This document shows positions 41,320 through 48,095 of a DNA stretch of 64,000 bases, one piece after another. The stretch's first letter is position 1, and each line of letters begins with the position of its first letter. The position numbers and the translations under genes were made by a program. Origin of the DNA: Actinoplanes ianthinogenes (lineage in GTDB: Bacteria > Actinomycetota > Actinomycetes > Mycobacteriales > Micromonosporaceae). The notes beneath the pieces are model-generated. The model did not search any database, was not told the DNA's origin, and saw nothing but the letters and a program-made list of their open reading frames with translations. The DNA is taken from contig NZ_AP023356.1 of the NCBI RefSeq assembly GCF_018324205.1, positions 5,004,001 through 5,068,000 on the forward strand, given 5' to 3'.

Positions 41320-41323
41320 CGGC

Positions 41324-41354
41324 AACGGCCCCAGGTCATCGACCTGGGGCCGTT
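41324..41354 (+). terminator. Terminator after tRNA-Thr
   Basis: Perfect 14-bp stem AACGGCCCCAGGTC/GACCTGGGGCCGTT with a 3-base loop, followed by GTGTTTCC, five bases after the CCA end. Also lies after the convergent MFS gene. Confidence 0.92.
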
Positions 41355-41378
41355 GTGTTTCCTAGACTGGAAACAGTC

Positions 41379-42545
41379 TCATTGCAACGGCTTCAGGGCC
41401 GGCGACAGCACGAACGAGATCACCAGCAGCACCGCCACCGCGAGCAGCCCGCGCGCCACGCTCAGGTGGTCGCCGAGGAACCCGATCAGCGGCGGCCCGC
41501 CGAGGAACGCGATGTAGCCGATCGAGGCGACCACCCCCACCCGCGGCGCGGCCTTGGCCGGCTCGTCGGCGGCCGCGCTCATCCCGACCGGGAAGCCGAG
41601 CGAGGCGCCCGTGCCCCAGAGCACCGCCCCGGCGAACGCCGCCCCCGGGTGCCCGCCGAGCGCGAACAGCAGCAGCCCGCCCAGGCCGATCACGGCGAGG
41701 ACCCGGACCACCGGGACCCGTCCGTACCGGTCCAGCAGGCCGGGGCCGTACCACCGGCCGACCGTCATGGCCGCCAGGAACACCGCGAACGTCAGCGTGC
41801 CGACCTCCGCCGAGGTGCCGTAGTCGTCGATCATCGCGACGCTGATCCAGTCCACCCCGGCGCCCTCGGTGAACGCGAAGGCCAGCACGAACACGCCGAT
41901 CAGCAGCGTCCGCGGCTCCTTCCAGAAGGCGAAGATCCCGGAGCTGGACTTCTCCTGCGCCGGTTCCGTCTCGTCCGGCCCGAACTTGCGCGCGGTCGCC
42001 GCGACGATCAGCACCGACGTCACCACCACCAGCACCAGGTGCCAGGTCACCGAGAGGCCCAGGGCGAGCGCGCCGGCCCCGATGACCGCTCCGGCAACCG
42101 TGCCGACGCTGTACCCGGCGTGGAAGCGCGGCATGATCGCCCGGCCCAGGCGACGCTCCACGACCGCACCCTGCACGTTCATCGCCACGTCCCAGGCGCC
42201 GGTGGCGAACCCGTACGCATAGAGCCCGAGCACCACCGGGAGCACGCCGAACCGGTAGCCGACAGCGACCACGGCCAGCGAGAACCCGAAGGTCAGCGCC
42301 ATCGCGATCACCGTCCGCCGGGAGCCGAACCGCTCCACGATGTGCCCGGCCAGCGGCAACGAGGTGATCGAGCCGATCGCGATGGCGAGCAGCACCAGCC
42401 CGAGCTGCGACGGGCTGAGCCCGAGCTCGTCGCGGATCTGCGGGATCCGGGACGCGAAGGTGGCGATGGCGACGCCCAGGAAGATGAAGGCGAGGTAGAC
42501 CGCACGGGTGGCCGCACGTAGTGAGTTGTCGATGGCGGTGATCAC
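41379..42545 (-). CDS. MFS transporter
   Basis: 388 residues from GTG 42545; TAGCGT lies 8 bases upstream on the minus strand, so a leaderless start is likely. Twelve hydrophobic segments; the first reads AVYLAFIFLGVAIATFASRIPQIRDELGLSPSQLGLVLLAIAIGS, the FucP/YbjJ-like MFS type whose loop 2-3 motif is GHIVERFGSRRTV. Similar proteins transport sugars or are uncharacterised. Divergent from the flavoprotein gene with a 39-bp gap that must hold both promoters. Confidence 0.85.
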   Translation of the reverse strand: MITAIDNSLRAATRAVYLAFIFLGVAIATFASRIPQIRDELGLSPSQLGLVLLAIAIGSITSLPLAGHIVERFGSRRTVIAMALTFGFSLAVVAVGYRFGVLPVVLGLYAYGFATGAWDVAMNVQGAVVERRLGRAIMPRFHAGYSVGTVAGAVIGAGALALGLSVTWHLVLVVVTSVLIVAATARKFGPDETEPAQEKSSSGIFAFWKEPRTLLIGVFVLAFAFTEGAGVDWISVAMIDDYGTSAEVGTLTFAVFLAAMTVGRWYGPGLLDRYGRVPVVRVLAVIGLGGLLLFALGGHPGAAFAGAVLWGTGASLGFPVGMSAAADEPAKAAPRVGVVASIGYIAFLGGPPLIGFLGDHLSVARGLLAVAVLLVISFVLSPALKPLQ

Positions 42546-42571
42546 CGGAGGGACGCTACCCGGCGGCTGTC

Positions 42572-42577
42572 TAGACT
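42572..42577 (+). promoter_or_regulatory. -10 box TAGACT for a leaderless start at 42585
   Basis: TAGACT ends 7 bases before GTG 42585; no Shine-Dalgarno is present. Confidence 0.6.
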
Positions 42578-42584
42578 TCTGCCC

Positions 42585-43760
42585 GTGCTGGTGGAACCGG
42601 AGTGGGACGTCGCGGTGATCGGGGCGGGACCCGCCGGGCTCGCGGCGGCGCACGCGGCGGCGTCGGCGGGCGTGCGGGTCGTGGTGCTGGAGCGCGCCGA
42701 GCACCCGCGATACAAGACCTGCGGCGGTGGCCTGCTCGGCAGCTCGCTGCGGCTGAGCGCGGAGCGGCTGGCGACTGTCCCGGTCCGGGACACGATCACC
42801 AGCATCACCTTCTCCCTGGACGGCCGCCGCGAGTTCACCCGCACCTCGGCCGAGCCGCTGGTCTCCCTGGTCCGCCGGGACGACTTCGACCACGCCTGGT
42901 GCGTCGCCGCCGAGCGGGCCGGCGCGACCGTGCGCCCGCACTCCCAGGTCCGCGCGCTCGATCAGGACGAGCACGGGGTCACCGTGACGCTCGCCGACGG
43001 CTCGGCGGTGACCGCCCGGGTGGCGATCGGCGCGGACGGCTCCGCCGGGATCACCGGCCGGCACGTCGGCGTCGTCACCGAGCAGCAGGACCTGGGCCTG
43101 GAGGTGGAGCTGGCGGCCACGCCGGCCGACCGGGAGCGCTGGCGCGGGCGGGTGCTGCTCGACTGGGGACCGTTCCCCGGTTCCTATGGCTGGGTGTTCC
43201 CCAAGGACGACGAGCTCACGGTCGGCGTGATCATGGAGAAGGGCCACGGCGCGGAGACCAAGCGGTACCTGCGCGACTTCGTCGACCGGCTGGGCCTCGC
43301 CGACCGCGAGGTGCTGCGCGACTCCGGCCACCTCACCCGCTGCCGCACGCCCACGTCACCGGTGCACGCGGGCCGGGTCCTGGTCGCCGGTGACGCCGCC
43401 GGCCTGCTCGAACCCTGGACCCGCGAGGGCATCAGCTACGCGCTGCGGTCCGGCGTCTGGGCCGGCGAGGCCGCCGCGCAGGCCGTCAACAATCAAGATC
43501 AAGACCTTTCGCCGTACGCCCAGAAGATCGCCGCCGAGCTCCAGCCGGAGATGATCGCCGGCCGTCGTCTGCTCGGCGCCTTCGGCCGGCACCCGTCGAT
43601 CGTGCACACCGCGATGTCCAGCGCGCTCGGCTGGCGGGCGTTCAGCGGTTTCTGCCGCGGCGACTTCTCGATGGCCGGCGCGCTCGGCCGCCCCACGGTC
43701 CGCGCGGCGCTGCGCCTGCTGGGCAGCGGCCCGGCCCAGGCACAACCGGCCGCCGGCTAA
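42585..43760 (+). CDS. Geranylgeranyl reductase-like FAD oxidoreductase
   Basis: 391 residues from GTG 42585. N-terminal FAD site VAVIGAGPAGLAAAHAAASAGVRVVVLERAEHPRYKTCGGGL, with the PxYKxCGG motif of the geranylgeranyl reductase family, and the second FAD motif HAGRVLVAGDAAGLLEPWTREGISYALRSG. These flavoproteins saturate isoprenoid chains of lipids or menaquinone. The PYPWxFPK-type motif appears as GSYGWVFPKDDELTVGV. Bases 43494-43521 carry the 28-bp repeat shared with 17235, encoding QDQDLSPYA. Confidence 0.9.
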   Translation: MLVEPEWDVAVIGAGPAGLAAAHAAASAGVRVVVLERAEHPRYKTCGGGLLGSSLRLSAERLATVPVRDTITSITFSLDGRREFTRTSAEPLVSLVRRDDFDHAWCVAAERAGATVRPHSQVRALDQDEHGVTVTLADGSAVTARVAIGADGSAGITGRHVGVVTEQQDLGLEVELAATPADRERWRGRVLLDWGPFPGSYGWVFPKDDELTVGVIMEKGHGAETKRYLRDFVDRLGLADREVLRDSGHLTRCRTPTSPVHAGRVLVAGDAAGLLEPWTREGISYALRSGVWAGEAAAQAVNNQDQDLSPYAQKIAAELQPEMIAGRRLLGAFGRHPSIVHTAMSSALGWRAFSGFCRGDFSMAGALGRPTVRAALRLLGSGPAQAQPAAG

Positions 43761-43822
43761 GGCCTGTCCCGGAGTCCGGCCACCGTCGGCGGCCGGACTC
43801 CGGAACCTTGACCCGCGGTCGT

Positions 43823-44401
43823 TCAGAAGCGTGACTGCCAGGGCGTCCACTGCACCGCCGCGGCGAACCCGCCTCGCCGGGCGTCCCGTGCACCGGCCGC
43901 CGACAGTGGCCCCTCCTGATCGACCCGGACTCCGGCGCCGATCAGCCTGGCCTCGTAGAACGACCCGCTCAGACCGCGGCGGACCCGCTCCCACAGACCA
44001 CCCTCGACCAGTGCGTCGGCGTGGCGGCGGAGCTGCTCGGCGAGCAGCTTGGGGTCCTCGTCGCAGGAGTGGCACCCACAGACCGGCAGCGTCGCGGTCC
44101 ACCACCGGCCGAGCCGCAGATGCAGGCGTGGCTCGGCGAACTGGATCGCCAGTGGCGCGGCGGTCGGGATGCGGGGGATGAGCCGGACGGTCCGCGCGAG
44201 CGCCTCGTCGAGCCCGAGCGGTTCCTTGGTCTCCCGGCGCTCCACCTGGTAGCGCTCGGTGAGCTCGTCCAGCAGGGTGTCGGCCGCCTCGTGCAGCGTG
44301 GTGAAGCGGTCGGAATCGGTGGCGTGCTGGTTGCCGTCCACCAGTGCAGTATGCCGCGCTCGGCCCGCGGCACCTAGATGCTCCGGTGGGAACGGATTCA
44401 C
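43823..44401 (-). CDS. DUF6226-like protein
   Basis: 192 residues from GTG 44401, overlapping the stop of the DUF397 gene by GTGA. Soluble and mostly helical: FTTLHEAADTLLDELTERYQVERRE and IPTAAPLAIQFAEPRLHLRLGRWWTATLPVCGCHSCDEDPKLLAEQLRRHADALVEGG. The CGCHSCDED cluster could bind a metal. The family is of unknown function but recurs in Micromonosporaceae. The overlap with a DUF397 gene suggests the two are made together. Confidence 0.7.
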   Translation of the reverse strand: MNPFPPEHLGAAGRARHTALVDGNQHATDSDRFTTLHEAADTLLDELTERYQVERRETKEPLGLDEALARTVRLIPRIPTAAPLAIQFAEPRLHLRLGRWWTATLPVCGCHSCDEDPKLLAEQLRRHADALVEGGLWERVRRGLSGSFYEARLIGAGVRVDQEGPLSAAGARDARRGGFAAAVQWTPWQSRF

Positions 44402-44598
44402 GCCCGGCCGAACTCCTCGGCCTTGACACCCGCGACGAAGGCCTCCCAGACCTCCCGGTGGAAGGCCAGGGGAGCGTCGTCGGGGTTCTTGGAGTCGCGG
44501 ATCAGGAACAGCTCACCGACCCGCGCGACCTCGACACACGCACCGGTGGCGCATCGTTTGCTTCGCCGCCACTGTGGTTTTCTGGTCGTTTTGATCAT
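44398..44598 (-). CDS. DUF397 protein
   Basis: 66 residues from ATG 44598 with GGAGGTG 6-7 bases upstream. WRRSKRCATGACVEVARVGELFLIRDSKNPDDAPLAFHREVWEAFVAGVKAEEF follows the DUF397 pattern (W-KSS-S/C..CVEVA....I.VRDSK.P.....F....W..F). DUF397 proteins are nearly always encoded beside XRE regulators such as WhiJ of Streptomyces, whose activity they modulate. Here the coupled gene is a DUF6226 gene instead. Confidence 0.88.
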   Translation of the reverse strand: MIKTTRKPQWRRSKRCATGACVEVARVGELFLIRDSKNPDDAPLAFHREVWEAFVAGVKAEEFGRA

Positions 44599-44763
44599 GT
44601 TCGTACACCTCCGTGGTGGTTCGAAATCCACGGTAGGCGACAAAGACGGCCGTCGGTGGTTGCCGACATGAGTGAAAACTAAATCACGCCGCTTATCTCA
44701 CGAATTGTGAGTTATGCGGCGCTCGTTGCTGATGAAATATGCACTTTGCGAGTATTTTTGACT

Positions 44764-44789
44764 GGCCCGCTCCGTTGCGGGAGCGGGCC
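44764..44789. terminator. Hairpin between the two DUF397 genes
   Basis: Perfect 10-bp stem GGCCCGCTCC/GGAGCGGGCC with 6-base loop, 11 bases after the stop of the leftward DUF397 gene at 44801. The segment beyond it (44640-44760) is unusually AT-rich and carries CTCAC-N5-GTGAG (44697-44711), a possible operator for the DUF397-DUF6226 unit. Confidence 0.75.
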
Positions 44790-44800
44790 GCCATGAGCCT

Positions 44801-44995
44801 TCAGAAACGGAACTCGCCCGCGTTGACGCCCTCGACGAACGCATCCCATTCGGCCTTCGTGAAGGTCAGGGCGGCGGCCTCGGGGTTCTTCGAGTCGCGG
44901 ATCAGGTAGGTGTCGTCGACTTTCGCGACCTCGACGCAGGTCGACGTGCCGCAACGGCTGCTCTTCCGCCATGCGGGCGCGTTCAGGTTCTCCAT
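44801..44995 (-). CDS. DUF397 protein, second copy
   Basis: 64 residues from ATG 44995 with GGAGAG 7 bases upstream; a GTG at 45010 is in frame but overlaps the ribosome site. APAWRKSSRCGTSTCVEVAKVDDTYLIRDSKNPEAAALTFTKAEWDAFVEGVNAGEFRF is a complete DUF397 domain, similar to the copy at 44398. It lies directly downstream of the deleted XRE copy, which presumably was its partner. Confidence 0.9.
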   Translation of the reverse strand: MENLNAPAWRKSSRCGTSTCVEVAKVDDTYLIRDSKNPEAAALTFTKAEWDAFVEGVNAGEFRF

Positions 44996-45052
44996 CTGGG
45001 GACTCTCCACAGGTTTATGCCGTGCCCAGCGCTGGACACGGCTTGCTTTTCT

Positions 45053-45328
45053 TTATGTGCGCCCAGGCCGAGCGGTTCTGGTTACCGTTTTCCAGGGCTT
45101 GCCGGAGGAAAAGGATCGTGTCTCTTCGTCTGCGGCTTCGTGCTGGACCCGGTCGAAGAATGCGCGTTGTATCGCGCCGGCTCCGTGGTCCGCGTACGTG
45201 GCAACGCCGGGTGACCAGCCCGTCTCGGTGGCGACCTGGAGGTCGGTGAGGCCGGCCCGCTCCCGTGCCATCGGGAACGCGAACCGTGTCTGCCGCCGCG
45301 CGACAGTGGGTGAGACACCCTCAGCCAT
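45053..45328 (-). pseudogene. XRE regulator with internal deletion
   Basis: From ATG 45328, 91 codons. The first 39 residues (MAEGVSPTVARRQTRF...LQVATETGWS) align with the N-terminus of the intact XRE regulator at 46859 at roughly 60% identity; about 14 residues on, AFFDRVQHEAADEETRSF matches that protein's C-terminus (ARFDKIWDEAADEAATLAF). About 200 residues, including recognition helix and DUF5753 sensor, are missing. The frame stays open, so a short peptide could be made, but DNA binding is unlikely. A promoter box shared with the intact gene lies upstream. Confidence 0.72.
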
Positions 45329-45460
45329 GGGACCTTCATCGTTGAAGTAGTCGAACCGAGCGGTGGAGCTAGTCACTTTGCTACCTCGCTGACTGCGGGC
45401 TGGCTGGCAGCGGTGTGTCAGTCAGACCTGTGTCAGTCAGCGAGGTCGCGGACATCCTAG

Positions 45461-45477
45461 TACTGTCCTATCAGAAC
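45461..45477 (-). promoter_or_regulatory. 17-bp box upstream of the deleted XRE copy
   Basis: Minus strand GTTCTGATAGGACAGTA, identical to 47804-47820 upstream of the intact XRE gene. It lies 133 bases before the ATG of the deleted copy and is followed by TAGGAT, a -10-like box. Probably an XRE operator or promoter core. Confidence 0.65.
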
Positions 45478-45547
45478 GAGACGTGCCAGGCGGGGTTTTG
45501 GTTCGAATACCCGGTGTCACCCGTTAGGAAAATGCCATCCGTCCTGG

Positions 45548-45994
45548 TCAGGCCGCGGCCAATCCATAACCCCACGGGGTACGCCGACCGTCCTCCATGG
45601 CTCTGCGCAGGGCACGGCCGACCTGGTTGAAGACGCGCACGTCACCCGATGAGTACAGCACCACTGCGTTGCCGTGGTATTGCGCGTGTAATTCCCAGCG
45701 CCGCGGCTCCCGCCAGAAGAACGCGAGGAGCGGGCCGGCGATCGCGAGGAAGCCGATCACGTACAGTGTCGGATTCGCCAGCAGAGTCCACACGGCGCCC
45801 ACCGCGAAAAGCGCGCCGGCGGCCAGGTGCGGTGCGTAGGGCCGGGTCCGTGCCGGAGTCTGGACCAGCCCGACGTGACGCAGATCCGCGATGGCGAAGC
45901 TCAATGACTCGGGCGAGGTGTGCCAGGTGAAGAGAGCCTCGGTGATCTCAGCGTCCGACCCACGGTAGTAGGTCCTGGTGCCGCGTGTGCTCAT
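45548..45994 (-). CDS. DUF6232 membrane protein
   Basis: 148 residues from ATG 45994, with AAGGAG 6 bases upstream. GTRTYYRGSDAEITEALFTWHTSPESLSFAIADLRHVGLVQ starts a PH-like small domain, followed by two adjacent membrane helices (LAAGALFAVGAVWTLL and LYVIGFLAIAGPLLAFFW) and a C-terminal part RRWELHAQYHGNAVVLYSSGDVRVFNQVGRALRRAME. Proteins of this type are common in actinobacteria; function unknown. Lies between an XRE-type box and a hairpin element. Confidence 0.75.
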   Translation of the reverse strand: MSTRGTRTYYRGSDAEITEALFTWHTSPESLSFAIADLRHVGLVQTPARTRPYAPHLAAGALFAVGAVWTLLANPTLYVIGFLAIAGPLLAFFWREPRRWELHAQYHGNAVVLYSSGDVRVFNQVGRALRRAMEDGRRTPWGYGLAAA

Positions 45995-46406
45995 GGCGCA
46001 CTCCTTCTCGCGTTGCCTTGCGAGGTGAAGACGGCCGAGGCCACCATTGGCGCAAGAGACGAATCCCCGCCTCGCTCATGCAGCACTGGAACAGTCGCGA
46101 TGGGACGTCGCACAAGAACAAAGTGCCGGTGGAGGCGGACAACGGCACCCGTTTGCCGCCGGGTGCCGTTGTATGTCTCTCCCTCCAACTCCGCCCTTGT
46201 TGCTCTACGCTCAGTGAAGCACGCCACGTTTCCCCCCGCCACTGCGCAGACTGCCATGTTGCAGATTACGGAGAAGCCGGTGACGGACTCGGCGTGTGGC
46301 ACCCGGCACGCGCGCCGACGGTTTCGCCGCCAGATCGACCGGGTAGGCCAACCGGGGAAGGCCGCGAAGAACCTGTATTTATGCAGGTAGGGGAGGGCGA
46401 CACCGG
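45995..46406. other. 412-bp intergenic region with a repeated hairpin element
   Basis: No gene with a ribosome site seen. A hairpin (46141-46170) is followed by a short block AAGCACGCCA ... TGCCATGTTGCA (about 46217-46262) that recurs in the same order, with variations, at about 47978-48026. The DUF2231 promoter should lie in the right part. Confidence 0.6.
46141..46170. terminator. Hairpin of the repeated intergenic element, copy 1
   Basis: Stem AACGGCACCCG/CGGGTGCCGTT (11 bp) with loop TTTGCCGC. The related copy 2 at 47906 keeps nearly the same arms and the loop TTGCCG. May end transcription in either direction. Confidence 0.65.
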
Positions 46407-46865
46407 ATGGAGAACCGACTGAGGATAGCGGGACAGGCGGTGCAACCCGTACTGGTGATGTTCCCGCTCGGCCTGTTTGCGATGGCCGTTTTGTTCGACA
46501 TTGCCGATTTGCTCGGCGGGCCTAACATCTTGGGCGCCCTGGCGTACTGGAACATCGTGGCCGGACTGGTCGTCGGCGTGCCCGCGATGCTGGCCGGCGC
46601 GGTCGAGGTGATGCTGCTGCGCCGCCCGCAGGCCCGGCGGCTCGGCGCGCTCCGCACCCTGATCAACATCGGGGTCCTGGTCGCCTTCGCGGTGATCCTG
46701 ATGGTCCGGATCCGAGCGGCCGACCGGGTCGCCGGTGTCGGGTTGTTCCTCGTCGAGCTGCTCGCGCTGGGCCTCGCCGGTTTCGGCGCCTGGTTCGCCG
46801 GTGAGCTCGCCAACGGCCGGGCGCCGGCGTTCGCCCGGGCGGCGGCCGGTCCGCGGAATTACTGA
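46407..46865 (+). CDS. DUF2231 membrane protein
   Basis: 152 residues from ATG 46407, with GGGGAGGG upstream. Four hydrophobic segments, the first with VLVMFPLGLFAMAVLFDIADLLGG, matching the DUF2231 pattern of four-helix membrane proteins with a conserved HP/FPLG start. Function unknown, possibly redox- or haem-linked in the family. Its last seven bases overlap the convergent XRE gene. Confidence 0.83.
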   Translation: MENRLRIAGQAVQPVLVMFPLGLFAMAVLFDIADLLGGPNILGALAYWNIVAGLVVGVPAMLAGAVEVMLLRRPQARRLGALRTLINIGVLVAFAVILMVRIRAADRVAGVGLFLVELLALGLAGFGAWFAGELANGRAPAFARAAAGPRNY

Positions 46866-47743
46866 AGTTTCTCCAGCGTGCCGATCTGGTCGTCGATGAA
46901 GGCGAGGGTCGCCGCCTCGTCGGCGGCCTCGTCCCAGATCTTGTCGAACCGGGCCCGGTGCTTGCCGGTGGTGTCCCGGTCCTCGTTCAGCTCGTCGCCG
47001 AGCCCGGTCTCCCGGTAGAGCACCTCGCCCTCACCGAGCGTGAGCAGGTCGAACATGGCGTTGTTGGTGACCGCGGCGTCCAGCGTGAACGGCACCATCC
47101 GGATCGTGATGATCTGCTCCGCGGCGAGCCGGCGCAGCTCCCGCAACTGCTCGGTGAAGGCGGCCGGGCCGCCGATGGTGCGCCGCAGCACCGACTCGTC
47201 CAGCATCACCAGGATCCGCACCTCGCCGGCGGCCGCCCGCCCCAGCAGCGCGTCCCGCCGCAGCTGACGGGCCGCGATCCGGCGCTCGCGCTGGCTGTCG
47301 CTGAGCTCGTCCTCGTACCGGGTCATCAGCGCCGCCGCGTACTCCGGGGTCTGTAGCGGGCCGGGGACGAAATACACCGAGTAGGACCGCATCTCGGCGG
47401 CCTCGATCTCGTACTCGATCAGCTTGCGGGTGGCGTCGGTGAGGTTCTCCCGGAACTCGGTCGCCTGGTACCACGCCTGCCGCTGGCGTTTCCGCGCGAT
47501 CCGGGCGTCCGCGACCATCGAGGCGATCAGCGGCTTGTCCTTGATCCCCAGGTAGGCCAGCAGCGGCCGCAGATCGTTCGGAGAGATCGAGACGTCACCG
47601 TTCTCGATCCGGATCACCTTGCTGAGCGACCACTCCATCTCCTCGGCGACCTGGAGCTGCGTCAGGTCGGCACGTTCCCGCGCCTCGCGGAGCGCGAGCC
47701 GGATGCGCCGCCGCGCGACGGTGGGGGAATCGCCCTCAGGCAT
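46859..47743 (-). CDS. XRE-family regulator with DUF5753 domain
   Basis: 294 residues from ATG 47743; a longer frame to 48058 has no family support. N-terminal helix-turn-helix: RIRLALREARERADLTQLQVAEEMEWSLSKVIRIENGDVSISPNDLRPLLAYLGI. The C-terminal DUF5753 domain includes SYSVYFVPGPLQTPEYAAALM and RRDALLGR...VRILVMLDESVLRR. This architecture (WhiJ/AbaA type) controls development and antibiotic genes in Streptomyces together with DUF397 proteins. The nearest DUF397 genes are 1.9 kb away next to its deleted paralogue, so it may work with those. Confidence 0.9.
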   Translation of the reverse strand: MPEGDSPTVARRRIRLALREARERADLTQLQVAEEMEWSLSKVIRIENGDVSISPNDLRPLLAYLGIKDKPLIASMVADARIARKRQRQAWYQATEFRENLTDATRKLIEYEIEAAEMRSYSVYFVPGPLQTPEYAAALMTRYEDELSDSQRERRIAARQLRRDALLGRAAAGEVRILVMLDESVLRRTIGGPAAFTEQLRELRRLAAEQIITIRMVPFTLDAAVTNNAMFDLLTLGEGEVLYRETGLGDELNEDRDTTGKHRARFDKIWDEAADEAATLAFIDDQIGTLEKLQ

Positions 47744-47803
47744 GGATCCTTCATCAGGTCGTGGGTCATCCCGGCGGCGGGCACCGCCGAGAGCAGTTCT
47801 TAT

Positions 47804-47820
47804 TACTGTCCTATCAGAAC
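47804..47820 (-). promoter_or_regulatory. 17-bp box upstream of the intact XRE gene
   Basis: Minus strand GTTCTGATAGGACAGTA followed by ATAAGAACTG; exact copy of 45477-45461. It lies 61 bases before ATG 47743. Confidence 0.65.
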
Positions 47821-47905
47821 AGCCATGGCAAGCGCTCGGTAGGCGCAGCCGCACTCTGAGTGTGGCGCCCCAGGCGCGCGGCCGGTCAGCGCCCTCACAT
47901 GGAAG

Positions 47906-47931
47906 CGGCACCCGGTTGCCGCCGGGTGCCG
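47906..47931. terminator. Hairpin of the repeated intergenic element, copy 2
   Basis: Stem CGGCACCCGG/CCGGGTGCCG (10 bp), loop TTGCCG. Partner of the hairpin at 46141. Confidence 0.65.
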
Positions 47932-48028
47932 AACTGCTCCCCGCTACGCATCCGCCCGCGTAGCCACTGGAAATCCAGTCAAGCACGCCATCCGGCTGCC
48001 CGCCACCAGACAGAGTGCCATGCTGCAC

Positions 48029-48059
48029 GTTGCTTGGCGGCATTTCGCCGCCAAGCAAC
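48029..48059 (-). terminator. Terminator of the secreted Ig-like protein gene
   Basis: Perfect 13-bp stem GTTGCTTGGCGGC/GCCGCCAAGCAAC, loop ATTTC, 36 bases after the stop (minus strand). Confidence 0.85.
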
Positions 48060-48095
48060 CGAACTGACCGAAATTCGATCCTTCGCAGACGCCGG

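Larger units (their letters stand above)
47744..48095. other. 352-bp intergenic region with XRE promoter and hairpins
   Basis: Holds the XRE promoter box (47804-47820), copy 2 of the repeated hairpin element (47906-47931 and about 47978-48026) and the terminator of the secreted protein gene (48029-48059). No supported gene. Confidence 0.6.

Noticed and set aside
44697..44711. lac-type operator CTCACGAATTGTGAG
   Set aside because: Arms are only 5 bp around a 5-bp centre; noted in the hairpin entry but too weak for a separate feature.
45991..46302. Small minus-strand ORF in the 45995-46406 gap
   Set aside because: It runs through the hairpin element, lacks a ribosome site and its end overlaps the start of the DUF6232 gene.
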